From: Vibrio superstes
Lineage (GTDB): Bacteria > Pseudomonadota > Gammaproteobacteria > Enterobacterales > Vibrionaceae
Length of the DNA stretch: 64,000 bases
Direction: 5' to 3'
Assembly (NCBI RefSeq): GCF_003569005.1
Contig: NZ_BCUR01000001.1
Coordinates: 935,893-999,892 of the forward strand
Of this stretch, positions 1 through 7,964 are shown one piece after another (positions within the stretch are counted from its first letter, which is position 1; every line of letters starts with the position of its first letter). The translations under genes and the position numbers were made by a program. The notes beneath the pieces were generated by a model that did not search any database, was not told where the DNA came from, and was given only the letters and a program-made list of their open reading frames with translations.

Positions 1-771
1 ATGATTAATTTGAACAGCAGTGGTGACATCAGGTCTCCTAGGTCTTCAAAAAAAGCTCTTTGGATAGTAGCGACTGTCTTAACTGTGGTTCTGTTTTTGG
101 TTCTGGTCAAATTGGGCTTCTGGCAATTGTCTCGTGGAGAAGAAAAGTTACTCCTTGAGCAACAACTGCAAGATAGGGAGCAGATGACACCTATGGTAAT
201 TGAGCAGTTAGCAGAGATAGACAGTGAATTCACCCTTACCGGTTTCCCTTTGCAGGTAGATGTTGAACCAGAAAGTATCCCTCTAATTTACATTGATAAT
301 GTGACGGTTGAGGGAAGGGTTGGGTATACCGTACTGCAACCCATGTCTGTCTATTTTCAGGGTGAAAAACAAACATTATTGGTTGAGTTAGGGTTTGCTG
401 TGGCGCCTTCTACCCGAGACCGACTACCAAGAGTCAATGGTATTGAAACAGCGCAAAATATAGTCGGGCAGGTGTATCAGCGAAGCATCAACCCATTAAG
501 CAGTGATGTGATGCAAGAACAAATGCTAGAGGGCATTCGTATTCAAAACCTTAATCTAAAACAGTTATCTAAGGTGTTAGATACTCCCTTGTTTGATTTT
601 GTTCTTCAGCCGTACGTCTTGCCAAATAATGATCTGCCGAAGATTTGGTCACCCTACCCAATGACCTCACAGAAGCATTTTGGATATGCGTTTCAATGGT
701 TTGGTATGGCCGCGGTTTATGCCCTGCTCGTTGTCTTATTTGTGGTAAGAAAGAGGAAAGTGAAGGAATGA
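1..771 (+). CDS. surf1: SURF1-family cytochrome c oxidase assembly protein
   Basis: This 256-residue inner-membrane protein belongs to the SURF1/Shy1 family, which helps insert heme a during cytochrome c oxidase assembly. It has the family layout: an N-terminal membrane segment at about residues 19-39 running into the GFWQLSRGEEK signature (39-49), a periplasmic domain, and a second membrane segment at 230-250 preceded by HFGYAFQWFGMA (226-237). The ATG is the first base of the window, so the ribosome-binding site and any longer in-frame start cannot be seen. It overlaps the next gene by four bases (ATGA), and the oxidase structural genes presumably lie just upstream. Confidence 0.9.
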   Translation: MINLNSSGDIRSPRSSKKALWIVATVLTVVLFLVLVKLGFWQLSRGEEKLLLEQQLQDREQMTPMVIEQLAEIDSEFTLTGFPLQVDVEPESIPLIYIDNVTVEGRVGYTVLQPMSVYFQGEKQTLLVELGFAVAPSTRDRLPRVNGIETAQNIVGQVYQRSINPLSSDVMQEQMLEGIRIQNLNLKQLSKVLDTPLFDFVLQPYVLPNNDLPKIWSPYPMTSQKHFGYAFQWFGMAAVYALLVVLFVVRKRKVKE

Positions 772-1334
772 CTATGCAAAGCCAAGCGATTTATCCTCAG
801 CAAAAACAGGGACGGCTTAAGCTACTGGCTTTGATCCTGATATTTGCTTTACCAGTGGTTGCCGCTCACTTGATTTTAAATCAAGGATGGTATCAGTCAG
901 GGGTCACGAATAAAGGTGTGCTTATTGAGCCTAGGTTCACCTTTGAATCCGCGGGTCTTGTGAGCCCTGTTGCCGATGCTTGGCAGTTGGCCTTTATTGT
1001 TCCTGATAAGTGCGATCAAGTGTGTGAGCAAAGATGGCACTTATTGAACCAGAGCTATATTGCTCTTGGAGCGTACAGTGAACGAGTAGTGGTCACTTTA
1101 TATGTGTCAGAAACAGCGGATAAATCTTGGCTTGCGAAAAACCAATCTAATTACCCTATTTTGCAGTTGAACTCGCAGTCTGTCCCCGTTGAGTCTCAAG
1201 ATTACTTGCTAGTCGACCCACTAGGGCAGTGGGTAATGCGTTATCCGCAGGCTGAAGAGAATACGCTGGTGGCGCAAAATAAGGGGCTTATCGCCGACGT
1301 ACGAAAAATCCTTAAGCTTTCACGAGTCGGATAG
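768..1334 (+). CDS. Sco-like membrane-anchored protein of the oxidase assembly operon
   Basis: The 188-residue product has one N-terminal membrane anchor (about residues 17-38) and an extracytoplasmic domain. The segment PDKCDQVCEQRW holds a CxxxC pair (C82, C86), and a later stretch YLLVDPLGQWVMRYP resembles the end of the thioredoxin-like Sco1/SenC fold. That suggests a degenerate Sco-type copper or thiol protein serving cytochrome oxidase; function is inferred from these motifs and the neighbours. An open frame continues upstream to 645 inside surf1, but ATG 768 overlaps the surf1 stop and begins exactly where the hydrophobic leader is expected, so I use it. Confidence 0.8.
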   Translation: MTMQSQAIYPQQKQGRLKLLALILIFALPVVAAHLILNQGWYQSGVTNKGVLIEPRFTFESAGLVSPVADAWQLAFIVPDKCDQVCEQRWHLLNQSYIALGAYSERVVVTLYVSETADKSWLAKNQSNYPILQLNSQSVPVESQDYLLVDPLGQWVMRYPQAEENTLVAQNKGLIADVRKILKLSRVG

Positions 1335-1357
1335 CGACTAATATGCGAGGAAACGAT

Positions 1358-2407
1358 ATGCAAGGACGCATTTCAATACAAAGATTGACCTGGCTAGCCT
1401 TAGTAATGACTTTTGTTGTGATTGCACTAGGTGCTTACACTCGACTCGCCGATGCAGGGCTTGGCTGCCCCGATTGGCCAGGGTGTTATGGGAAAATAGC
1501 AGTACCAATGCAACCCGAAGAGATCGCTAAGGCAGAACAACTGTTTCCTGAGCGAGCCGTGGAAACCCATAAAGCATGGTTAGAAATGATACATCGTTAT
1601 TTTGCGGGCATGTTAGGCCTAGTGGTATTCGCCCTCTCTTTTCTTCTTTGGAAAAGCTCTGCAACTAGCAAAGCCTTTCCTATCGTATTAAGCGCAGTGA
1701 TCATTGCACAAGCCGCTCTTGGCATGTGGACGGTGACGCTGAAGCTTATGCCTGTGATTGTCATGCTGCATTTGCTGGGCGGGTTTACGCTGTTTAGCTT
1801 ACTTGCCTTGCTTATGTGCCGACTAAGAAACACCCCGCAACCCTCGATAAATCTCCCTCATTCATCATTGTTCACGCTACGTGGGTTTACCGTGTTTGCT
1901 ACTGGGGTCTTGCTCCTTCAGATCATGCTTGGAGGTTGGACATCATCCAATTATGCCGCCCTGATGTGTACCTCTTTACCTATATGTCAGGGTGACTGGC
2001 AGAATCATCTCGACTTTGGCAATGCCTTTAACTTTATTCAAACCGGTTTTGAAGATTACGAGTTTGGGGTGCTGGATTACGGGGCGAGAATGACCATACA
2101 TGTTACACATAGGGTAGGGGCGCTGATCACGACCTCCGCCTTGCTATCTTTGATGGTATTACTGTGGCGCAGCTCGCTACCATCGGCAAGAATCTATGTA
2201 AGAGCCATTGGCTTCGGCCTTGCTGTTCAGGTTTGGCTGGGTATTGCCAACGTTATCTTTCATCTTCCACTTATCAATGCGGTAATGCATAACCTCGGAG
2301 CTGCATTGCTGTTGGTTACCCTAGTCGCAACTAATCATTATGTATGGGCGAGAGTAACAGCCTCAAATTCATCGACTCATGATTCTGAAAGGGAGTATTC
2401 AGTATGA
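1358..2407 (+). CDS. ctaA: Heme A synthase (COX15/CtaA family)
   Basis: This multi-pass inner-membrane enzyme oxidises the C8 methyl of heme O to a formyl group, giving heme A for aa3-type oxidase. The 349-residue protein shows the extracytoplasmic cysteine pair (C37 and C43 in [10 protein letters not shown]), the EMIHR motif (E76, H79) and further histidines in MLHLLGG, HVTHR and MHNLGA that fit the heme ligands of the family. ATG 1358 is preceded by GCGAGG at a good distance; the earlier in-frame ATG at 1343 has no such site. Its stop overlaps the ctaB start (ATGA), suggesting translational coupling. Confidence 0.93.
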   Translation: MQGRISIQRLTWLALVMTFVVIALGAYTRLADAGLGCPDWPGCYGKIAVPMQPEEIAKAEQLFPERAVETHKAWLEMIHRYFAGMLGLVVFALSFLLWKSSATSKAFPIVLSAVIIAQAALGMWTVTLKLMPVIVMLHLLGGFTLFSLLALLMCRLRNTPQPSINLPHSSLFTLRGFTVFATGVLLLQIMLGGWTSSNYAALMCTSLPICQGDWQNHLDFGNAFNFIQTGFEDYEFGVLDYGARMTIHVTHRVGALITTSALLSLMVLLWRSSLPSARIYVRAIGFGLAVQVWLGIANVIFHLPLINAVMHNLGAALLLVTLVATNHYVWARVTASNSSTHDSEREYSV

Positions 2408-3300
2408 GTAATCTTGCAGGTTCGCAGACACTAGTTAGAACCAGAAGCACTCTTCAAAGCTACTATCAATTAACCAAACCTAAGGTGGTCGCCTTAATGC
2501 TGCTTACCGCCGTAGTGGGTATGTGCCTTGCGATGCCCGGTGCGTTGCCATTGCAGCAATCCCTGCTTGGTTTACTAGGTATTGGTTTGATGGCTGGCTC
2601 TGCGGCAGCGTTTAACCATCTTATTGATCAGCGTATCGATGCCATCATGGCGCGCACCTACAAGCGTCCTTTACCATCTGGCGACTTATCCTCTGCTAAG
2701 GTGTTCTTGTTTGCGACCTCTATTGGTGTTGTCGGCTTTGCCGTATTGATAGCGTGGGTAAACACGTTAACTGCCGTGCTTACTTTTGCTAGCTTATTAG
2801 GTTACGCGGTGATCTATACCATGTATCTCAAGCGCGCTACACCTCAGAACATTGTGATCGCTGGCATTGCAGGTGCTATGCCACCTCTTCTTGGATGGGT
2901 AGCGGTGACGGGTGAATTACATGCCAATGCATGGCTACTGGTCATGATTATCTTCATTTGGACACCACCACACTTCTGGGCACTGGCTATCCACCGCAAA
3001 GATGACTACGCCAAGGCCGATATCCCAATGTTGCCCGTTACGCATGGTGTGGAATACACCAAAACCAGTATCTTGCTGTATACCATCCTGTTAGCACTAG
3101 TGTGTGCTATGCCGGTTCTGGTGGGTATGAGCGGTCAAATCTATCTAGCTAGCTCAACCATTTTGAGTGCTGGCTTTATCTACCACGCTTGGAAGCTGAA
3201 ATACAAAGCTGATAGCAAACAGGCAATGGAGACGTTTAAGTTCTCTATTTATCACCTGATGCTGTTGTTTGTCGCCTTGCTGGTGGACCATTATTTGTAG
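2404..3300 (+). CDS. ctaB: Protoheme IX farnesyltransferase (heme O synthase)
   Basis: This UbiA-superfamily integral membrane enzyme transfers a farnesyl group to protoheme, the step before CtaA. The 298-residue protein carries the Mg-prenyl-diphosphate motif [10 protein letters not shown] (N71, D75, D79) followed by [10 protein letters not shown], and the second conserved loop [14 protein letters not shown]; about nine hydrophobic segments are visible. It is the last gene of the operon. Many Gammaproteobacteria name this enzyme CyoE when it serves a bo3 oxidase; here the SURF1/CtaA context points to an aa3-type enzyme. Confidence 0.93.
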   Translation: MSNLAGSQTLVRTRSTLQSYYQLTKPKVVALMLLTAVVGMCLAMPGALPLQQSLLGLLGIGLMAGSAAAFNHLIDQRIDAIMARTYKRPLPSGDLSSAKVFLFATSIGVVGFAVLIAWVNTLTAVLTFASLLGYAVIYTMYLKRATPQNIVIAGIAGAMPPLLGWVAVTGELHANAWLLVMIIFIWTPPHFWALAIHRKDDYAKADIPMLPVTHGVEYTKTSILLYTILLALVCAMPVLVGMSGQIYLASSTILSAGFIYHAWKLKYKADSKQAMETFKFSIYHLMLLFVALLVDHYL

Positions 3301-3301
3301 G

Positions 3302-3319
3302 GTAAGGTGCTAGCCTTAC
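3302..3319 (+). terminator. Short hairpin after ctaB
   Basis: GTAAGG and CCTTAC form a 6-bp stem with a 6-base loop directly after the ctaB stop. There is only a weak T tract, so it may be a weak terminator or an RNA 3' end. Confidence 0.4.
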
Positions 3320-3460
3320 TTAAATGCCTCTCAAGTTATCTGGCAGGCCAGCCCGGTGGTACGTCAGCCCGGAAAACACCTCGGAGACGTCTGAACCTTT
3401 TGATTTTTTCATTTCACTCTAGTTTGAGCTAGAGTAGGTCCCCAAGGTAAAAAATTTGTC

Positions 3461-3485
3461 ATCCCCGAATGTTTTTATCGGGGAT
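3461..3485. repeat. Palindromic intergenic repeat (ATCCCCGA/TCGGGGAT)
   Basis: ATCCCCGA (3461-3468) and TCGGGGAT (3478-3485) form an 8-bp stem around a T-rich loop. From memory, very similar palindromes recur in intergenic regions of many Vibrio genomes. It lies between the convergent ctaB and the NAD(P)H oxidoreductase gene. Confidence 0.6.
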
Positions 3486-3504
3486 CTCTTCACCAGATCA
3501 AACT

Positions 3505-3527
3505 AAAGAGCCTCATTAAGGCTCTTT
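3505..3527. terminator. Rho-independent terminator between convergent genes
   Basis: AAAGAGCC and GGCTCTTT form a perfect 8-bp stem with an 8-base or shorter loop. It lies about 20 bases downstream of the minus-strand oxidoreductase stop, and its A/T-rich flanks allow bidirectional function. Confidence 0.7.
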
Positions 3528-3547
3528 GAGAACAACGAAACGAATTA

Positions 3548-4492
3548 TTAACCTTGCACTGGCTCAACAAGATAGCGAGTAATTACTAACTTGCTATCAA
3601 CATCAACCAAGTCCCATTTCTCATTGACAAGTAGGTTAATGGACTCGCCGCTAAACGTATCAGCTATCAGACGAATTCTTAGCTCGGCCTTGATGTCACC
3701 CTCATTTTCAAACACTTGTACGTTCTCAACAATATGCTGACAGTCAGGTTTAAAAACACCACGGACCGTTTGATACCAATCATTAAATCCTGCATGGCCT
3801 TTGAACTCTCCCTCAGGTGCGATCCAAGTGACATCCTTCGATAGGGACTCAACAAAGTAATCACCTGTTTCTGGTAATACGTCAAATTTCTCAAACCATG
3901 CTTTAACCAGTTTTTTGACGCGATTCTCGGTGGAATCAACCAGTGCATTAATACGTGATACAAGCATATTGCTGTGTTCTAAAGCCTTAGCTTCTACACC
4001 TTCTTGGGTGTTATAAACACCAGGAATGAATACCATACCGTGGCTGTAGAGTGGCTTTTGAAAGTTCATTCCTGCGAGATATGCAGTTTGTTGAAGTGGC
4101 ATCAAAAGCTGTTCAATGCTGAAGTGGTTATAACCTAGCGGATCGTATGACTCGCTTGGGCCACCAATGGTGAATGAAAGCAAAAAATCTTTTCCTTTCA
4201 GTTTGTCGCCCTTTGAGCCGCAAGCAAAGTTATAGCTGAAAACATCGTCAATCCACTTTTTGAGTAGTGCAGGAATTGAATACCAGTAAAACGGGAACTG
4301 CAGAACAACTACATCGGCTTCCAACAAAGCTTGTTGCTCAGCCTCAACATCAATTCGAAAGTCGGGATAAAGTGTATCGAGACGGCGCACTTGAATGTCG
4401 TGCACATTGTTCTCTGCTTGCTTGAGGATCACTTTATTTGTGTAAGAAGAATCTAGATTTGGGTGACCAGAAATAACTAAAACCTTGCTCAT
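3548..4492 (-). CDS. Flavodoxin-fold NAD(P)H oxidoreductase fused to a SnoaL-like domain
   Basis: Residues 1 to about 190 match the NAD(P)H:quinone oxidoreductase / MdaB-KefF flavodoxin-like fold: KVLVISGHPNLDSSY near the N terminus, then QFPFYWYSIPALLKKWID and SFTIGGP. These enzymes use FMN or FAD to reduce quinones or electrophiles. Residues from about 190 to 310 read as a SnoaL/NTF2-like domain (VKAWFEKFDVLPETGDYF, then WIAPEGEFKGHAGF), which is not part of normal 200-residue family members. The gene is divergent from a LysR gene 120 bases away that may control it. The fusion is continuous in one frame, so it is unlikely to be an assembly error. Confidence 0.82.
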   Translation of the reverse strand: MSKVLVISGHPNLDSSYTNKVILKQAENNVHDIQVRRLDTLYPDFRIDVEAEQQALLEADVVVLQFPFYWYSIPALLKKWIDDVFSYNFACGSKGDKLKGKDFLLSFTIGGPSESYDPLGYNHFSIEQLLMPLQQTAYLAGMNFQKPLYSHGMVFIPGVYNTQEGVEAKALEHSNMLVSRINALVDSTENRVKKLVKAWFEKFDVLPETGDYFVESLSKDVTWIAPEGEFKGHAGFNDWYQTVRGVFKPDCQHIVENVQVFENEGDIKAELRIRLIADTFSGESINLLVNEKWDLVDVDSKLVITRYLVEPVQG

Positions 4493-4612
4493 TGCTCTAC
4501 TCCGTAAAGGATTAACACTTGAATTACGAGTATTCTAGGTCTCTACTCATTGTGTGTGTAGTGCTAGTTATTCTATTATTTAATTAGTTTAAATCTAACA
4601 ATAGAGCAAGCG

Positions 4613-5518
4613 ATGAAGGGAACCACATACAATCAGTTAGTTGCATTTCAAACCATAGTAGAAGAAGGCAGTATCCGCGGTGCTGCTCGAAAGCTCGAAA
4701 TGACGGCACCTACCGTGAGTCAGTCGCTAAAACTTTTAGAGACAAACGTCGGACTCACGCTATTCAATCGCTCAACTAGGCGCATGGATCTTACCGATGC
4801 AGGGGCTCTTTTATACGAGAGAACCAAAGAAGCCCTATCCTCACTCAGTAATGCCCTTGAAAGTGTCAATGAGCTCAGTGAAACGCCATCAGGGATTGTA
4901 CGTATTACGGTTCCTCGCTTCGTTTATCAGGTTTATCTGTGTCCAATTTACGCTGAGTTCTGTGCTCAATACCCTGATATACAGCTTGAGATTTCTGTAT
5001 CGGATGCTGCGGTGGATATTGTTAGAGAAGGCTTCGATTTAGGGATACGTTTTGGCGACAAGGTACAGCCTGATATGGTTGCAAAAAAATTGACTGAGCC
5101 AATGAAAGGGGCACTGTTTGCCTCCAGTGATTACCTTAAAAAATACGGAACTCCCACATCCATTGAGGAGCTAAAGAAGCATAAGTATGTGCAGTATCGA
5201 TACATCACCTCCAATCAGCTTGCACCTCTCGAGTTAATCCAAGATGGGCAAAGGGTAACGGTTGAAATGCCATGCGCAATGATAGTAAACGATACTGATC
5301 TAGAGATTGATGCTGCAGTTAAAGGCGTAGGAATAAGCAGTATTATAGAGCCGTGCGTAAAGCCTTATTTTGATAGAGGCGAGCTCATTCCCTTACTGAA
5401 AGATCAATGGGCGAGTTACCCTGGAATGCACCTCTACTACGTGCAAAATAGCCAGAAAATCCGACGTGTTAGAGTATTAATCGATCATCTAATAGAGAAA
5501 ATATCAAACAAAAAATGA
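4613..5518 (+). CDS. LysR-family transcriptional regulator
   Basis: The 301-residue protein has the LysR layout: a winged helix-turn-helix at about residues 5-64 (VAFQTIVEEGSIRGAARKLE, then TVSQSLKLLE) and a periplasmic-binding-like effector domain from about 90. It is divergent from the flavodoxin-fold oxidoreductase, the usual arrangement for a LysR protein and its target, and the AT-rich 120-bp gap between them can hold LysR sites. A role in the downstream alginate-lyase gene is possible, but a 335-bp gap separates them. Confidence 0.88.
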   Translation: MKGTTYNQLVAFQTIVEEGSIRGAARKLEMTAPTVSQSLKLLETNVGLTLFNRSTRRMDLTDAGALLYERTKEALSSLSNALESVNELSETPSGIVRITVPRFVYQVYLCPIYAEFCAQYPDIQLEISVSDAAVDIVREGFDLGIRFGDKVQPDMVAKKLTEPMKGALFASSDYLKKYGTPTSIEELKKHKYVQYRYITSNQLAPLELIQDGQRVTVEMPCAMIVNDTDLEIDAAVKGVGISSIIEPCVKPYFDRGELIPLLKDQWASYPGMHLYYVQNSQKIRRVRVLIDHLIEKISNKK

Positions 5519-5853
5519 TGTCTAATTTCTGCCTATAAAACGCTACCGTCACATGTTAACTACTTAAATTACTGCTGCGACAAAGCCCGAAGTTAAGCTA
5601 GGATGACCAGTTATTTAGTACGATTGGTATTACTACAGTCTCGCTTTTAGTCGAGACTAATTCATTGATTATTTTGGGTATTAGTATATGTGAAGTACTT
5701 CAAATCATCATGCAATATGATAATACAAATAGGGTTGCATATCACAACTCCTAAGCCTCCTAGTTGTTTATGTTGAGTCGCTACGGTTATAAATACTCCT
5801 CTTAATTACGTAAAGAAGCCTTCGCTTACTTTTTGTTAAAGAGGATCCCCCTT
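5519..5853. promoter_or_regulatory. Gene-free upstream region of the alginate lyase gene
   Basis: No coding sequence is seen. It contains a 7-bp stem-loop (AGTCTCG at 5637-5643, CGAGACT at 5652-5658), which could end the lysR transcript, and a perfect 12-bp palindrome TGAAGTACTTCA at 5691-5702 that may be a regulator site. The AAAGAGG ribosome-binding site for the lyase is at 5838-5844. Confidence 0.45.
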
Positions 5854-6786
5854 TTGAAAAAAACAATACTTACATCGGCTGCTCTAGCCCTATTAGCGTC
5901 ACCTGTTTTTGCGGCTCAAAAAACGCCAGCTGACATTCTAGATTTATCTTGTTGGAAGATCTCTATTCCAGTAGAAGCCGAAAATGGATTTGCCACAACA
6001 GTAGAAGAAAAAGTCCTCACTAGTGGTTTTGTCGATTCTGATAACTTTTATGTGAACGAAGCGGGTGATGGTGTTGTATTTAGCTCTCCGGTAAAGGGTG
6101 TGACAACATCAAAAAACACAACTTACACGCGCAGTGAATTACATGAAATGGGTCGTTGTAGTGATACCAGCATAGAACCTTATGGTGTCGGTCCCGATGG
6201 TAAACGAGCAATCAATAAAAATAACTGGGTATTTGGTTCATCTCCAGAATCAGCACAAAAGATCGCGTCTGGTGTAAACGGCACTATGGACGCCGTTCTT
6301 TCTGTCGATCAGGTTGCTGAAGGCGGTGAAGTTTGGCAACAGGGCCGAGTGATTGTTGGACAAATTCATGCAAATGATGACGAACCAGCAAAGCTTTACT
6401 ATCGCAAAATGCCAAACCATGACCAAGGCTCGGTTTGGCTTGTTCATGAAACCAATGGCGGTGTAGAAACCACATACCCCTTGGTTGGTAATAATGTGCC
6501 CGATTACTACACGCAAGACGGTGAGGTTATTGAGCCTACCGATGGTATCAAGCTTGGAGAAAGGTGGGGTTATCAAATCAAAACTGTTGAGAATGAATTA
6601 ACGGTTACGATTCGTCGCGATGGTAAAGATGATGTAGTGCAAGTGGTAGATATGTCAGATAGTGGTTATGACGATGGTGAACAGTATATGTTTTTCAAAG
6701 CAGGTCTTTATCACGTGAACCGTTCTGGCGCCCCTGATGAGCGTGCATCAGTAACATTTTACGATCTACAAGTATCACATGACTAA
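5854..6786 (+). CDS. Secreted alginate lyase, polysaccharide lyase family 7
   Basis: This enzyme cleaves alginate by beta-elimination, giving unsaturated oligouronates. The 310-residue product has a type I signal peptide (KKTILTSAALALLASPVFA, cleavage before AQ) and the three PL7 signatures: RSELHEM (93-99), QIH (170-172) and FFKAGLY (280-286). QIH rather than QVH is usually linked to polyG or mixed preference. There is no carbohydrate-binding module. No ATG suits: the frame opens with TTG at 5833, but TTG 5854 has AAAGAGGA about 9 bases upstream and directly precedes the lysines of the signal peptide, so I choose it. Confidence 0.9.
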   Translation: MKKTILTSAALALLASPVFAAQKTPADILDLSCWKISIPVEAENGFATTVEEKVLTSGFVDSDNFYVNEAGDGVVFSSPVKGVTTSKNTTYTRSELHEMGRCSDTSIEPYGVGPDGKRAINKNNWVFGSSPESAQKIASGVNGTMDAVLSVDQVAEGGEVWQQGRVIVGQIHANDDEPAKLYYRKMPNHDQGSVWLVHETNGGVETTYPLVGNNVPDYYTQDGEVIEPTDGIKLGERWGYQIKTVENELTVTIRRDGKDDVVQVVDMSDSGYDDGEQYMFFKAGLYHVNRSGAPDERASVTFYDLQVSHD

Positions 6787-6814
6787 ATAAGTTTAATTTA
6801 GTTGGACCATACTC

Positions 6815-6845
6815 AAGGCTTGATAGTATTTTCAGGCCTTTTATT
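6815..6845 (+). terminator. Terminator after the alginate lyase gene
   Basis: AAGGC (6815-6819) pairs with GCCTT (6836-6840), and the stem extends inward through TGA/TCA. It is followed by TTTATTT, typical of a rho-independent terminator. Confidence 0.65.
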
Positions 6846-6846
6846 T

Positions 6847-7179
6847 ATCCTCTCTACAAGTTTGGCTTACAGTGCTAGGCCTCTCATTTTAATTTCTCTA
6901 TGAATCGGCGACTGGGGAATAACGTTATCTGCCCACTCAAAGTGCGCTAACTGCTCATCTGTGATGATCTCGTCTTGCACAGTGACAACGCTTACCTTAC
7001 GTCGTGTCCTTTTGATTGATGATGTCGAGTATTCGATAAGTTATTTCGGGTATGAAACGCTATGTATTGGAACATGTGGTTAATGTGAAACATAAGTTTT
7101 CTATAGTTTCACATTAGGAAACTAGACTAGGGTAATTTATTGCTGCACATTAAGTATTCATGAAACGGTAAGGAAGCGT
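6847..7179. promoter_or_regulatory. Intergenic region with inverted repeat upstream of the VOC gene
   Basis: TAATGTGAAAC (7081-7091) and GTTTCACATTA (7106-7116) are perfect 11-bp inverted repeats separated by 14 bases. A -10-like TATAGT (7102-7107) lies at the edge of the right arm, so the repeat probably is a repressor operator for the VOC gene. The TGAAAC/GTTTCA core resembles the half-sites upstream of kduD. On the minus strand 6867-7040 is open for 57 codons and ends in a stop (see findings); it has no start codon. Confidence 0.5.
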
Positions 7180-7557
7180 ATGTTTAGTCACGTAATGATT
7201 GGAACCAACGATATGCAAGCATCAAAGCAATTCTACGATGCTCTGTTAACGACTCTAGGGTATCAAGCGGGAAATATTGATGAGAAAGGACGTTGCTTTT
7301 ATTTCTCTAAAAATGGTGTTTTCTGTCTTACTAAACCTATAGATGGGGAGCCAGCAACCTACGGCAATGGAATGACTATCGGTTTTAAAGCAGAAAGTGT
7401 CGAGCTCGTGGATAGTTGGCATCAGGTGGGACTAGAAAATGGCGGCTCTGAATGTGAGGAACCACCAGGAGTTCGCGGCAATTCTGAAACCAAGCTTTAC
7501 ATGGCGTATTTACGCGACCCGTCTGGCAACAAGATTTGTGCTACTCACTTTATGTAA
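7180..7557 (+). CDS. VOC (glyoxalase/bleomycin-resistance fold) family protein
   Basis: The 125-residue protein is a single vicinal-oxygen-chelate module pair: SHVMIGTNDMQASKQFYDAL at the start, and YMAYLRDPSGNKICATHF at the end, typical of the metal-binding beta-alpha-beta units. The family includes glyoxalases, dioxygenases and resistance proteins; the substrate cannot be read from sequence. It has a good AAGGA site before ATG 7180. Sitting between a PL7 lyase and kduD under an operator-like repeat, it could act on an unstable uronate or aldehyde product, which is only a guess from position. Confidence 0.85.
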   Translation: MFSHVMIGTNDMQASKQFYDALLTTLGYQAGNIDEKGRCFYFSKNGVFCLTKPIDGEPATYGNGMTIGFKAESVELVDSWHQVGLENGGSECEEPPGVRGNSETKLYMAYLRDPSGNKICATHFM

Positions 7558-7964
7558 TCTACAGGGAGTGGTTGACCTTTTGAGTCTGTTTTGCTCCCAC
7601 TCTAGAAGCATGACTGCCATGAGACATCGTCGAATGAAACCGCACCGGCCATATGATTCGGCTGTACGGAGTTTCATATAAATCTCTTCATATGGGGCTA
7701 CTTAGGTAGTCCTTTTTTGTTCCCGACTACCTATAAATGTCGTAATTTTTATCTCTTTAGTGCCTACCGAATTACGATTTTTGAAGCTCGATGAGATTCT
7801 GGGCGCAGTGGTCTTTGATTCTAATTTTTAAAAATAAGACTCCCATCATAATTAAATGAAATTATATTTCAATTTAAATTGAAATGCAGTTTCAAAAATT
7901 GCTATAGTATCCTGCATCAGAGAGATGACCTCTTTTAAAACCCTATACCTTTTGAGGAACCTAC
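7558..7964. promoter_or_regulatory. Upstream region of kduD with a short repeat and a hairpin
   Basis: No gene is seen. At 7571-7590 there is a partial copy of the GGTCTGTTGACC-type repeat, embedded in a GGGAG/CTCCC inverted repeat. At about 7634-7680 an imperfect long stem begins with ATGAAAC and ends with GTTTCAT. The kduD promoter lies at 7879-7908. Confidence 0.5.
7857..7908 (+). promoter_or_regulatory. kduD promoter with tandem TGAAA-N5-TTTCA operators
   Basis: A promoter TTGAAA (7879-7884), 18-bp spacer, TATAGT (7903-7908) is overlapped by two 15-bp palindromes, TGAAATTATATTTCA (7857-7871) and TGAAATGCAGTTTCA (7880-7894), spaced 23 bp start to start. Between them a perfect 20-bp palindrome is formed at 7866-7885. 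The half-sites match the general KdgR (IclR-family) pattern known from pectin/uronate regulons. The second site covers the -35 to -10 spacer, so repression is expected. Confidence 0.65.

Noticed and set aside
5833..5853. Earlier TTG start for the alginate lyase
   Set aside because: It would place seven residues (MLKRIPL) before a good signal peptide and would translate through the ribosome-binding site of TTG 5854.
7081..7116. CRP-binding site
   Set aside because: TGTGA and TCACA are present, but the distance between them is far longer than the six bases CRP needs.
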